Source: Geosiphon pyriformis
Taxonomy: Eukaryota; Glomeromycota; Glomeromycetes; Archaeosporales; Geosiphonaceae
Reading direction: 5' to 3'
DNA length: 64,000 bases
NCBI GenBank assembly: GCA_016748015.1
Contig: JAAOMT010000009.1
Coordinates: forward strand, 16,456-80,455
This document shows, piece after piece, positions 46,408 to 60,280 of this stretch (its first letter is position 1; each line of letters starts with the position of its first letter). The notes under the pieces are model-generated. The model worked only from the letters and a program-made list of their open reading frames with translations, was not told the DNA's origin and did no database searches. Made by a program: the position numbers and the translations under genes.

Positions 46408-49400
46408 TAATTTGATCACGGTAAGCAAAGATCATTGATAGAATACATTCTTCCCTAGTTTCAAAAAAATATATGTCACTATGATTTAGGAATTTAAATA
46501 TGCTTTAATCAATTAAAGTTTTTGTTCAAATATTTCAAATACAAGCTTTTCTCGAATATTTTTAATAAATCATTTAAGATTATGAAAAAAAATAAAAATT
46601 CTTGATTACTTACAATGAAAAAAGGAAGGCTAAACCAAATTATTTTTTGTGCTTGGCAAATTTTTGCACAAAAAAATCTGACCAATAAAAAAAAATTACT
46701 ATAAGTAACTCTATGTTGCTCAAATATGCTGGCTAAAGAAGACAATAACTGAAAGATGATACATTGTACAATAAATTTCATGCTTAAAGTCTTTAATAAA
46801 GCGAATCATCCTTACTCGTTCGGGCCTTATTTTTTTCCCGTTGAAAATTTGATTGAAATAAAAATAGAAGTTTACAAACTAGGAATAATTCTCGTTGACC
46901 AAACTTTTCTTGGCCACATGTCTTTGTATATTTAAATTAAAAAAATGAGCTTTGATGTTTGTAATTTTTAATAAAAAAGACCCCTAATCAAAAATTTGGT
47001 CACTCTGCAGTTATAAATTTTTATTGGTTCCTTGTAAATTTTCAGAACTTTGATAATGAATTAGCAATTCAACTTAAAAAGACACAAAAACATGAAATTC
47101 TGATTTACATTTAAAATTTTTTAATTTCTCAAGAGTTTAGAATTTTTTCATTTTTTCCTTATGATTGAAAAATTTTCCAGAGAAAGAGCCTTACCAAAAT
47201 TTCTTCTTTCAAAAAATGGTTTCATAGAAATCAATGACAAAATATTCCAAGATTTTTTACCCTATTTTTTCATTTTTAGGGGAATTATCATTACTCTTTT
47301 TCAGCGGATTCCTGTTAATCATTTGTTTTCATTAGAGTCGTGCAAAAACTAACGCACGGACTGCGACCCGTTTCACCGAAAAAAGACCTAAAATTAGCCC
47401 TTGTTTAGGTTTTGAATGAATTATCTATCCTGGAACTCTTGAAAATGTTGGTTACAAAGTCATTTTTGATTTCAAACTCTTTGGAATTAACATTAATTTA
47501 ATTTGATAAAAAAATAAAATATTTTGTTATTCACTTGAAATATATAAAGTACAAAATAAAATTTACTTTAATCTTAACAGAGTTTTGATATAACTTAAGT
47601 AGAATCTTTTACATATCTAAAAAGTTATCACAAACCTAAATTGGAAAATAAGGCTTTAAATGAAAATAAAAATTATAATTTTTATTTTATCATCAATCAA
47701 AAAAATTCAAATAACAATTTAGGTTTAATATAACACCAATAAATTGTCAAATATATTGGAGCATGTCAGGTTGATTCTCTAAATTTTTTATAATTTTTTG
47801 TACAGTTGTCATACAATTAAAAAAAATTAATTTACTTTAATATATATTTGAATACTAGCAAAAAAATTGAAATTTCTTATCAGAAATCATTTGTTTTACC
47901 AAAATTTTATCCAATAAACAAATATTTATTTATTTATTGAAGAAAGATCAAGACATTTAAAAATTGACTTTTTTCAAAACAAATAACAGTTTGTTTGACA
48001 GAGCTAAAACTTTAAAAAAAACCCTTATAATTCTGGATCGCCTATTCAAGGAAAATATTACACAAGGTTTTATTGAACAATTTAAGGGGAAAAAAGCGTG
48101 TCAATCTTTTCACAATAAGCCTTTTTTATTGAATTTTATTGAAAACGCTAGTTAATCACCCTAATGCGATTATGTGTGTACAAATAATTTAGGGCTAAAT
48201 TTTCTGGAAGAGAAAAAAAGGGCATGAATATGATAACTTTCCACTAATATATATAGGAAAAAAGAAAGAAAACATAAAACAAAAAGTCTTTACTAAAGTA
48301 GTTTAACGGAGATTTTTGAAGAAACTTCAAAAACATTTAAGCTTAGTTCATTTTGTATTCAGAAGAAAATTAGGAGAATTGATAATATTACATGCAAATA
48401 TTTGGCAAAATCCTTTTTAAACAAATTAAGATTAGGGAACGATCACTTTTCTTGTTGTCTTGAAGCTAAATTTTGTTTAAAACATTCAAACCATCGATCA
48501 TACACTGTATATGTAATAAAAGTAACTTTTAAAAAATAATAATCCAAATGTGAAATATTTTTTCCTTCAAGAGATGTCTTTCAAACAAAAAAGCTTATTA
48601 GAAGATAACTTTTTAATATAAATCAATTGAAGTGATGATATTCTAAAACAAGACATGGACTTTTATGTTTCAAAAAAAATTAGGACCAATAACTTACTTC
48701 CTTTCTTGTCATAAAAAAAGAATAAACTTTGGAAAAAAATATTTCAAAGACCTCTTAACTTGAAAAAGTTTAGCAACAGTTGTTCATATCAAAAATTTTT
48801 GCCCTTCTCTTTGCTTGCAGAAAAACTTCATTAAACATATTAAAAATTGGTTTACTTGTTCAAAAATAATTAAAATCCCATCGAATCGGAATCCAAAAAT
48901 TTAAACGTTGAAAAACTATATCTTACCCCAACCTTTGTGACATACAATAAAGTTTTATTTAGAATCCTACTTACATTAAAATGTATTAGTGAGCTGAATT
49001 AAATTCACACATAATCAAACAGATAAAAAAATATTTTAATAAAATTAATGTGGCTTTGCAGAGGTGATACAAAAAGGCAGGAGAGAATTTTCGTTTCGCT
49101 GCGATTGTTCTATTTTATAAATATAGTCGAATTTTTCTGCCATTTTAGTTCATTAAGCAATTTCTGATGAAATTCATTAGTATTTAATTAACCCAGGTTA
49201 CACACTAAGAAGAGAGCATTGAAAGAGATCAGGTTATATTTTAGATTGAAAAATATAAACCTACTAGATATTTTGGTCAAGTTTTCTTTTGTAGAAGTAT
49301 GAAATTTTCCTTGTTCCCACACTTCAAAACAGCTTGAAATATCCGAAGGAACACCATAAAATGAAAGGCTATAAAATTTTTTCAAGATTATGATTGTATC

Positions 49401-49484
49401 ATTCTTTCAATTATGTAACATTTAAAAACGAGTGGATACCAGGTTCTAACAATATATGAGAATTTAGCTCAAGGGGTTTTTCCA
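46408..49484. other. Long AT-rich interval
   Basis: Short open stretches (46509-46781 on the minus strand, 47161-47352, 47964-48155) have low-complexity translations or no ATG, and I do not support them. No RNA gene or element seen. Confidence 0.5.
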
Positions 49485-49956
49485 CTATATAATTTCTGAA
49501 TCACCTGTTGACATGGATGTCGATGGTTTCCGAAAATCGATGAATCTGTGTAAGGGAACCAAACAAAATACACGTACAGTCCCACTATTACCAATTGTAC
49601 CCATAAAGATGCGGGTCAATGAATGAAAATTCTGGTCATCGGGGAAGTTTAATTATTAATTCTTTAGTCCCAAATCTTAAAATTAGTTATTAAAACTCGC
49701 CATATTTATTCTTAATTTTTAGGTTTTTGTCAAACTAATATATTCCAATGATACAAATTAAACCTTGAAACCAATCGCGATAATTACGGCTACATTTTAT
49801 TGCTTCGTCTCCGAAAAATGAGTTAATTTTTTAATTGATGTCTTTCGCCGATCAATTTCGCCTTTCTTTTACTGGCACTTGCGTATTCAAAGTTTCCCCC
49901 TTAGCAATACGTGAAACCAAGTCTGAGAATTTGTTCTCATCTCTAATCGTTGGCAT
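49485..49956 (-). CDS. Candidate two-exon small protein
   Basis: Exon 1 49873-49956 and exon 2 49485-49631 (donor GTAAAAG, acceptor CGATGACCAG, phase 0) give 76 residues. Exon 1 encodes MPTIRDENKFSDLVSRIAKG; exon 2 ends FRKPSTSMSTGDSEII. The exons are distinctly richer in GC than their surroundings. No domain or signal peptide. Supported only by splice sites and composition. Confidence 0.35.
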
Positions 49957-52900
49957 ATTTTTCTCCTATATATTATTCAGAAGGAAACATTATGGTAAAA
50001 AGTAAATATATTTTAGTTTTTCAATAATTGAGGTTTGGCCCACATTTTCATTTCCAGGCTTATGAGCCACTATCTTGTTTAATCAATGTTCGCTCATATA
50101 GGTGAATTTTTCTTATTCTTCAATAGGAAAATTTTTAAACTTTCATACATGGATAAATGTATACAATTGCACAAATACATCTGTTTCCAGGTCTAATAGA
50201 ATTTTCTTAATGAAAGCCCAACTTTAATAGAAAGTTTCAAACTTTCTTATTTGCACTGTTTTATTTAATAATATTTTGAAAAGTGTGATCTAAACACTAT
50301 TATGATAGGAATCATAAGTGTAGCATTGACCAACTGTGTGTCAACAATTTTTGTTTAGCAAAGATAATTGTGAGACAGATTTTTCCAATTGATGCTGGTT
50401 TCATATGCTTGCAGCTCATATGTCTTGTGTTTGTTTTTTAAATTTGCTACTGAATACTGCATATAGTGCTATGTGTGCTTCATTTTACAAAAAATTAGGT
50501 TTTGTCTCTGCTTTTTTTTCGGCATTATTTGATATTATTGGTTATTCAATATTTTTTATAATAGCTTATCAATTTTTTAAACCTGTATTAATTTGTTTTT
50601 TATTTTGATAAATAATTATAGCTTTTTGTAAAATATTAATTGAACATAGTTATAATTTATTTTTTCATTTATTATGTTAATTAAAATATTTTAAACATGA
50701 CGTTTGTTTTTTAATTTATTTGAAACAAAATTCTTAATCATTTTCGGTTTTTTCACATAGATACCATATAACATTAATTAATTTTTATTATAAAATACCT
50801 TTATAACTGATTATAACTAATGTTGATTTCTCAATTAATTCTTATTTTTGTAATAATTACAATTTGATGAATTTTTTACAATTGTTACAACTAACCGTAA
50901 TTAATAAATAATAAAAGCAAATTGTTAATCTTTATGTTAATATTTTTATAAATATTTAAATAACATTTATTTATTTATATATATTATTATATTTTAATAA
51001 AAAAGTATCAGTATCATTTTTAATAACATTAATTTAAAATATTATTAAAAAATCTTGAATCATGAAAAATAAAATTTCTTATTAAATATTACAAATTAAC
51101 TAAATACAAAATTCAAGTTCTATTTTTTATGTTTATATAAGTATGATAAAACAAGTGCTTTTACATGTAATTAGTCACCTGGGCCAATCAAACCTAAAAG
51201 TTTAAGTTTTTTTAATGTTATGCTTTTATTAATAAAACTATTCATATTTTTTTTAACAGAAGGATACTCAATTTTTCAATTTTTTTGTTGTATCCAATAT
51301 AAAGTTTAAAACATAACACAAAATCTTTATTATGTTAACCAAATTATTGGTCAATTTAAGTAATTGCAGCAAGATATTGTTAATATTTTCAATTTACTTA
51401 AAGAACCTATTATTGATGTAATTTATAACTGTACCAGTTTTTTTATAAGTAATTTTACCAAATCAACCAAATTAACCACAACTAAACTAAACTTTGAATC
51501 TGAATTTCCAAAAATAAAAGCTTATTAATAATTATCAATATAACAAATTAATTAACAATTTAAACATACAATACAAAACCAATTAATTGGTTTAATACAA
51601 TGTTTTTTGAACCAAGTATTTTAGCAAACATTTTACTAAAATTAAAAAAAGTGGTTTTATAAACAAAAACAAAATAATTTAAACTTTGGCATTTGTAATA
51701 ATACTATAACCAGAAATTTTATCAATTATAATTTTTTTAATATTTTGATTTAAAACTATAACATAAAAAGTATTTAAATTATAATAGTAATATTACTTAT
51801 TTTTAGTAATAATAAAAATAAAATAAACAAAAAAACAAAATAAGTTTAATTATAAATTTAATTTATTGTATTGTTACAAATCAACAAATTTTAATTTAAT
51901 AACAACATTATTAAATATTTTAAAAGTTTTTTTATATTATTAAAAAATATTGTTATAATTAAAACTTTTACTTTTAATTTTTATCTATTTATTTAATTAT
52001 ATTTAGTTACATATATTAACTAATTATATTATAAATTAGCCATTTTATTTTTAAAATTAGTTGTTAATATAATTATTTACTTAATTAATAACTTAATTAT
52101 TTACTTAGTTATTAATTTGATTATTAACTTAATTATTAACTTGATTATTAACCAAATTATTAACCAAATTATTAATGTAATTATAAATTTTTTTTTTAAT
52201 AATATATAAGCAATATATTTAAAATCATAGAAATTCATTCATATTTGAATTAATTTATTTAAAACAAAAATTAATACAATAATATTAATTTTTTTTATTT
52301 CTTTTTTATTTCTTTTTTTGATTTGTATAATTATAAGTTTTTGTGAAATATATTAAATAAATATTTATTAAAAAGTACAATTAATACTTAATATTAAATT
52401 CTAAAGTATTAAAATAAGACATAAAATTATATTAATATATCATTTTTTATTAATAGTACAATTTATTTTTTTATGTTTAAATTCTTTTGCTATTTTTTAA
52501 AATAAAAAGATATTGAAATATTTATAAACTAATATTGCTATTAAATTTTTACTAATTCAATTTTTTTATTAAAGTTGAATTATTTTTTTATTATTTTTAT
52601 TATTATACAATACTATTTTAAATAAAATTAAAAAAATAATTAAACAAGTTTAATTTTAATAACAGTATTTAAAAATTTTTGAAATATAAACCCTAAACAA
52701 AACAATTTAATATTATTTTAACAATTAATCTGAAATTAATAAAGTCAAACAACTAAAAAAAAAATTTTATATAAATATAATATTAATTTTTAAAAAATAT
52801 GAAATATTAAAACAAAAACCACTTATTTAAAAAAATTTGATTGTTAATAATATCTTTATATTTTGAATAAAATTATATCTTAAAATACTATTTTCTTTTT

Positions 52901-55553
52901 TTTTAAAAGATTATTTATAACTTTTGTATGTATAAAATAAAAAAATATGCGATTTATATAAATATTAATTAGATTTAAAATTTGTAACTAATATTAAAAA
53001 AATTAAAACTAAAGATAACATAATTAATAAATGTTTTTATAAATAATATTAATATTTTAATTAATTAACATATTAAAAATTCTTTTCTGTTTATATGTAG
53101 TAAGCTTATTTTATTGTAAAACATAATAAATATAATTGGTATTTTGGTATTTTAGTTTATTAAAAATATAATCAAACTAAATATGAATAAAGTTTCTGTA
53201 AATATCAGATTTTTATCAATAAAATTTTAAAAAAGCTATTTTAGTTAAATAATTTTGCTATTTGGCTTTTATAATACTATATTAAACTATTAGTTCTTAT
53301 ATTTAAATAATGTATATATTTAAAACATGTGTTATATATAAATTTTACAATCAAAAAAATTTAAAGTTTAAAACTACTTTTTTAAAAGTCTTTTTTAATA
53401 AATATTTTTTATGGTATAGATTAAAATTATTAAATAATTATAAGCTAAAAATAAAGTTACTTTTAAGTTTTTTTAATGTTAAAAACATGTTAATTAGATT
53501 TTAAACATAAATTATTAAATTTATAAGTATTAAAATACATGCTTTAAGATCTATTATTCTGTTTAATTAAACTAAAAATTAATAAAATTTTTTTTTTGTT
53601 TTGTCATTTATTAAAGATGTGTTTAAGACTTTAAGTTTTAGAAATATTTTAAATAATTTATTAAAAATAAAAAGATTAAATATTATAATTTTACTAATAA
53701 TTTTTTAAAGTTTTGATTTTCTAATAATTATAGATAATATGACTTTTTTAAGTCAAATTTAAGTTTAGAAGTTAATATTGTAAGTTTTTTGTTTTTTATT
53801 ATATTTAAGCTTTAGATAATAATATTAGTTTTAAAATATGTTCTTGTTTTTAATAATATGTAAATTTTTTTAAATAATTAAACTGTTACAAATTAACATT
53901 TCTGTTAGATTTTTTAGACTTTTAAAATAAATATTAAATTAAGTATTACATTTTTTTAATATAATCAAAAAAAGTTGTTAATAAGTTAATAAGTTAATTT
54001 AAAATTAATTTTGTTTGAGTTTGTAAATCACGTTTAATAGAAACTAGTTGTATTATAAAACATATAAATAATGTTTAGATATAATAACTTAATAATTTAA
54101 TAATATAGATTAAAAATTTATTGGTTTGTATATAAATAGCTAAATTTGCTTATAAGTGCTTTTTTTGGTGTATTAATGTTTGTAATATTAAGAATAATAG
54201 TAATATATATATATATATAATTAGAAATTTGGTTAATATAATAAATCTGTAAAAGTATTTAATGTTTTAGAACTAATTATTGTTAAAACTGTTGATTTTG
54301 ATTGAAGTTTGGTTTTTTAATTCTAAACTTAAATCTAAATGTAAAAAAGAATCTAACTATTAATAATAATTTTGTAATTAAAAATTTAAATGGTTTTATT
54401 TTCAATAAAAAAAAATTAATTTTGTTAATTAGATTTGGTTATAGAGATAAATATAAATTGGTTTTAGATTATTATTTTCTGATAATAATAATAAAAAATT
54501 ATTATGTTAAATCAATAAATTTTTATTAGGTGCAATTAATATATATAATATTTACAATTTTATATTTATATTTATATTTATTTTATATTATATTTTTATA
54601 ATAAACATTATTATTGATTGACAAACAAAAAAAAATATAATATTTTAAAAATTAACTATATGATTTGTTTCATTGACTTTAAAGATTATACATAAATTTT
54701 ATTTGAAATTATTTATTTTAAAGTTAAAATAAAGTCAATTTTAGAATTTTCAAAGGTATAAATGTTATCGAGATATTATTAATAGGATTTTATATCAATG
54801 TATTTAGAATTAATCGTGAAATCACTTAAATCATAGTTATTTTATAAACTATATGAAAAAATAATTAAAAAATCATTTTATATAAAAGTTTTATCTCAAT
54901 TAAAAAATTTTATGTTTATTAAAATAAAATATTGATTATTTTTTAATTTGATTAGTAAAACTTTATTCTTTACAGATTAGATCAGATGATATTTGTTTAT
55001 GGTATTATGAATCAAATTTTAATTTTTGCGCCACTTTTTTGTAAAAATGGGTCTAAAAAATTCATTCAATACTACTCATTGGGTAAAAATTTAAATCGAT
55101 TAAACGTCATTTTGAAACTTGACTGTTTACTAATTTTTGAAACTAGCCAAAAATAATGGAAGGCCAAATAATCTTGATGTGTACAAAATCTAGAAATAGC
55201 AATTTTGACAATAAAGAAAATTCTTATGGCGTAATCAGTTATTTTCAGGTATTTTTGATACCGCTTTCTAAATAAATATTAGTGCAAGTTATGAAGGAAA
55301 TGTAAAAACAAATATCCTTCCATAATTTTGAGCTTTGATCTACGGTGATATAATTTTCTTTTCGGCGATGCACACATTCCAGATGGATATTCCATCTTGT
55401 GATCAATAGTTGAAAGAAAAGAATAAATACCACATCTAAAATTTGAGAAAAAAAGTAAATAATATCGAGAATATATTAACAAAACATTTTTTCTAAAAGG
55501 AAATTTAAAAGTTCATTTTAAAGAAATATTCAATTAATCAAAATAAACTGAAA
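49957..55553. other. AT desert with strand-biased composition
   Basis: Probably the most AT-rich stretch of the window. Plus-strand C exceeds G around 51.3-51.9 kb and G exceeds C around 53.5-54.5 kb. Open frames here (50405-50608, 53310-53504, 54302-54529) are low complexity or unsupported. No identifiable element. Confidence 0.55.
52067..52175. repeat. Degenerate tandem repeat, about 12-bp unit
   Basis: Units related to TTAATTATTAAC recur about nine times with substitutions (TTTAC, TTAAC, TTAACC). Confidence 0.6.
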
Positions 55554-56369
55554 ATGAATTCCAATAAAGGTCGCGGAGACTTTCTAAGTCGCCCAATATC
55601 TAAGCTTATCAATCAAAGAAGTGAGATCAGTCAACGAAGTGAAATCTACATTACACGGGACGAGTTTGCTGATTCAGGGTGTACGAAGATTCTTAAAATC
55701 TTATGTTGCAGAGTACGAAAATATAAATAAAGACATTCAATAATCTTGACCAATGATTTCTGGGAATGTAAAAATTTTTACCTAGTAAAATTTCAACCAA
55801 TATGATTGAAATGAGAAAAGTTACCAACAACAACAACAACAAAAAACAATAAACCTACATAGTCTTTTGAATAATAATAATATAATTTTTTAAATTATTT
55901 ACAATTAATGTCAAATCATTCATACCTTTTCTTTAGCAGTACAATATTTCTTATGCATCACACGAAGTTTAAATTGTTTATTATTATTCATATTTTGCTA
56001 TTATATATTTATATTATCCTTTATATTTTACATTGTCGATAGTTAAATATATTTAAAGAGGTATTAAAATTAATAGCGGTGGGTTAGATTCTATCTCCAA
56101 ATTTTATGGGATTACGCAAAAACGCTGAAACATTAGGGTATGAAATTGTGATGGAGTTTGCCGAACATGAAGACATAGGAAAATATTTATCACCAAATTT
56201 TCATTCTACGAGTTGTGAAGATAAATTATTGATCACGTATGGGACTTTATTCAATTTATTCTTCATGTATTGTTCATTGTGATCTACACTCGGCAACATT
56301 ATACAATATAAAGCCTATTAGAGACCTCGGATTATGTCAATGAAGCAACAACAACAACAACAACAACGT

Positions 56370-56404
<35 letters not shown>

Positions 56405-56835
56405 TCAACATCAACATCAACATCAACAACAACAACAAAAACAATAACAACAACAACATAACAAAAACAACAATAACAAAAACATGAAAAGCAACGGAGA
56501 AAAAAAAGATATATATATATTTATACATTCAACCAGAAGTTTTAAGAGGAGAAAAGTTTACGATAGCTGGTGATCCTTATATTTTTGCCATTTTATTATT
56601 ATGGGAATTAACAAAAGGAATGCCTCTTTCTCGTGATGAATATTGTTTTTAATGGTATTAGACCTAAGATTATCTTCCTACTTTTTTTTCACATTGTTAC
56701 ACTAAACTCATTGAAAAGTGTTTGAACGCTAATCCTTGGAATCGTCCTGCTGCTTGGGAAATTTTGAAATGGTTTGATGAACTCGGAGGAGATTTATGAG
56801 CGGTTTAATCCAAATGATGATTCTACAGATGAAAA
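55554..56835 (+). pseudogene. Protein kinase pseudogene split by a CAA microsatellite
   Basis: Plus-strand pieces of one kinase occur in order but in different frames. Positions 55554-55730 are a 58-codon ATG frame (possible N-terminus). At about 56,150-56,280 lies IVMEFAEHEDIGKYLS. At 56,270-56,340 is IVHCDLHSATLYNIKPIRDL, the catalytic loop with Asp kept, then GLCQ. At about 56,530-56,640 is PEVLRGEKFTIAGDPY followed by LLLWELTKGMPLSRDEY, the APE region and helix F. At about 56,710-56,800 is KCLNANPWNRPAAWEI, the C-lobe end. Stops separate them, and the N-lobe ATP-binding part is missing. A CAA-rich repeat (56345-56483) replaces the activation loop. It clearly belongs to the Glomeromycotina kinase family. 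Confidence 0.85.
56345..56483. repeat. (CAA)n microsatellite inside the kinase pseudogene
   Basis: CAA units with CAT and GTC variants, located exactly between the DLG-like end of the catalytic core and the APE motif. Confidence 0.9.
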
Positions 56836-57765
<930 letters not shown>

Positions 57766-59003
57766 GGGTCTTGTATTTATATTTCAAAATAATTATTCAA
57801 ATAATAAACGAAAAAAATTGGGAATTATTGTTAAAACATATAAGCAGTTTTCTGAATTCAAAGTTTTCTTCATTTTAATTAGGTAAAAAGTTTTTCAATA
57901 AAAGCTTTTTTGAAATTTGCCAAAGATAAATAAGTGAGTTGAAATTTTTTTACCTAATTCTAATTGAAAAAGTATTAAGATGTTTTGATTTAAATAAATC
58001 AAAGATATTTACTAATATATTCAAAAAAAATCTTGAATACTCTACCACTTGTTAGCCAAAGATGCACAAATAAAAAACTTTTGTAAAAATGAATTTTATA
58101 CGGTAAAATTGTTCAAGAAAGAGGCAAGAATTGGGCGTATTATTGGATGGCATGCTACTTGTGTTAATTATAATCGTTTTAAAGGCTTATAATTAAAGAA
58201 AAATAGTTGTTGAAAATTTATTTTTGATAAACGTTCTGAATGTCGAATTCTCCAGGAAATTAAAAAATTGCAGCAATAAGAAATATGACAAATCCAAACT
58301 CCTATGTCAGCTAGTACTTTAATAATAAAAACCATATATAATATGTAAAAAACCAATCATTAACGAAATAAACTGAATCAAAAAATTAAATTAAGCCATA
58401 ACTTGCTTCTACATCGATACTTGAACAGGCATCCTACAAATATAGCCTAATAAAAACTTTCTAAATTTTTTTTTCTTTGCATTTACTTTTTTAAAATGCT
58501 ATAATTAATAGAACACGACATCTTGTATAACCTACCTACCTACCTACCATATCACAATTCCTCATTCGAATATCCATATTATTTAGAATCCTTCAGTCAA
58601 TTTACTTCTAAGCCATCTATCTTATATCTAGCCTAGTTTCTTCAACTTATAAAATTCATCTTCTACTGTACAGCAAGCCAAACCGTAATACTAGTATATC
58701 ATGGGTATGAAATATCATTATTAGCCAAAAATTTTTGCTTTTCACATATAAATAAAAACACCTAAATATGAAAAATAATGAGTATTAAGAGTTTTTAGAA
58801 ATATTTATATTTTACAAAGAATTGAATTTTACGTTAACCATACTTATCGATTAGAGGATTTTGCTGCTGACTCTAGAATTAAATTTATTATTTCTCAATC
58901 TAAAGAACCCTAACGGTGATGGAAAAGATAAAGATAAAAATTGACTTGAGACTAAATTGGAGAAAAAGTGATAAAATTATCTGCTTCTTCATTTAAAACT
59001 ATA
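57766..59003. other. Intergenic AT-rich
   Basis: Holds a CCTA tetranucleotide run at 58,531-58,548 and a G-poor patch to about 58,690. No gene. Confidence 0.5.
58531..58548. repeat. (CCTA)n short repeat
   Basis: Four and a half CCTA units. Not the usual telomere unit (CCCTAA). Confidence 0.75.
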
Positions 59004-59005
59004 TA

Positions 59006-60278
59006 CAATCTGGTAAGAAAAAATTGGAAAAATATGAAACTACTAAAATTGCATTTTGGTTTAATCATTTTGGTAAGTTTTGTGATAGTAAAAATGGAAA
59101 CAGAATATTAGCTAAGTGGCTGAGCTCTAAAAAATTTTCTCGCGTATTAACTAATAGTTTTTTTTAAAACTTGTCTTTGAAATGCCGACTTCAAAGCAAG
59201 AAATGCAACGGCAACTCGTATTACATTTTTGGAAGCAAGGAATACAAAAGGCAAAAGAAATACAGAATAAAACGAATATACCCCTTTCTACAATTTATAA
59301 TATCCTCAAAAAACTCAAAAAAAAGGAACAATAAAGCATGCAAGTGGTAATAGTCAGTAAAAAAATCACGGGAAATTCTTTGAAAGTATTAGGGCAGATT
59401 ATTCGTAGAGATTCCTCAGTTTTGTCTAGATATTTAGCAATAAAGTTGGCTAAGAAGGGAATAAATGTTTCTCATGTTACTATTCAAAACCATTTATCCA
59501 ACCTTAATTATAAAAAAGTCTTTCTAGAGCAACTCCAATGCTGACCGAAGAGCATAAGCGAAAACGTGTAGAATGGGCCAAAAGACACCTGAACAGCAAT
59601 TGAAAAAGAACAGTTTTTACTGATGAAACATCTTTTCAACTTTTTCAAAACACAGTAAAACGTTGGCATAAAAGTACTCGACCAATTTGTCATATGCCTA
59701 AAGATTGAACAAAAATTCTCGCATGGGGGGTTTCTACGAAAAAAGAAAAACTAGTTTATTCTGTTTTGTTCAAATAATGAATGCTCAATTTTATATAGAT
59801 ATTCTTCATAACCACTTACCTGAAATTAGAGCAATGCTGGGGGATAATTGGTAATTCTAACAAGATGATGACCCCAAGCATACTAACAAGCTTGCCAAAG
59901 AGTTTATTGCTGAGAATATAACTGATTTGTTAGGGTGGCCATCTAATAGTCCCGACTTAAACCCAATAGAAAACCTTTGGGCTATTGTTAAAAAGAATGT
60001 AGAAAAAAGAATGCCTCAAAATCGTACTGAATTAGAGAGATTTATGGGGGAAGAGTGGCAAGATATTCCTGAATCCACCTTAATTGGTTTAGTAGGATCA
60101 ATAAGGCGGCGTTGTGAAATGATAATTGAGACAAATGGTGAAAGAATTTCCTATTAATTTTTTTTAATAAAATTATATGGTATTTGACTTTCGAATAAAA
60201 GTTGTTTTATGTAATTTGGTATATTAGTTAAGACATAGTAATTATTTTTACATTTCCAATTTTTTTCTTACCAGACTG
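59006..60278 (+). mobile_element. Tc1-like DD34E element with intact ends
   Basis: TA at 59004-59005 and 60279-60280. The ends are inverted repeats: left CAATCTGGTAAGAAAAAATT, right (complement) CAGTCTGGTAAGAAAAAAAT. About 1.27 kb, a normal length for Tc1. It carries the transposase remnant described separately. This is the best-preserved of the four Tc1-like elements in the window, and its terminal repeats differ in sequence from the other three. Confidence 0.9.
59182..60157 (+). pseudogene. Tc1 transposase, inactivated
   Basis: From ATG 59182 the first helix-turn-helix is seen (HFWKQGIQKAKEIQ). Then, after a TAA, the second DNA-binding region (SLKVLGQIIRRDSSVLSRYL). The catalytic domain keeps FTDETSFQLF (first Asp), QDDDPKHTNK (second Asp) and NSPDLNPIENLW (Glu). 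The spacing from the second Asp to the Glu is 34 residues, as in Tc1. At least five stops or frameshifts interrupt it, among them TGA where a Trp codon is expected after NSN (about 59,603). The last third, 59927-60157, is still open. The family is certain; the enzyme is dead. Confidence 0.9.
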
Positions 60279-60280
60279 TA

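Noticed and set aside
50405-50608. 67-codon hydrophobic ATG frame
   Set aside because: Hydrophobic translation is expected from T-rich DNA; no splice or homology support.
54302-54529. 75-codon frame in the AT desert
   Set aside because: Starts without ATG and its composition matches the surrounding AT-rich DNA (Asn, Lys, Leu, Ile, Phe).
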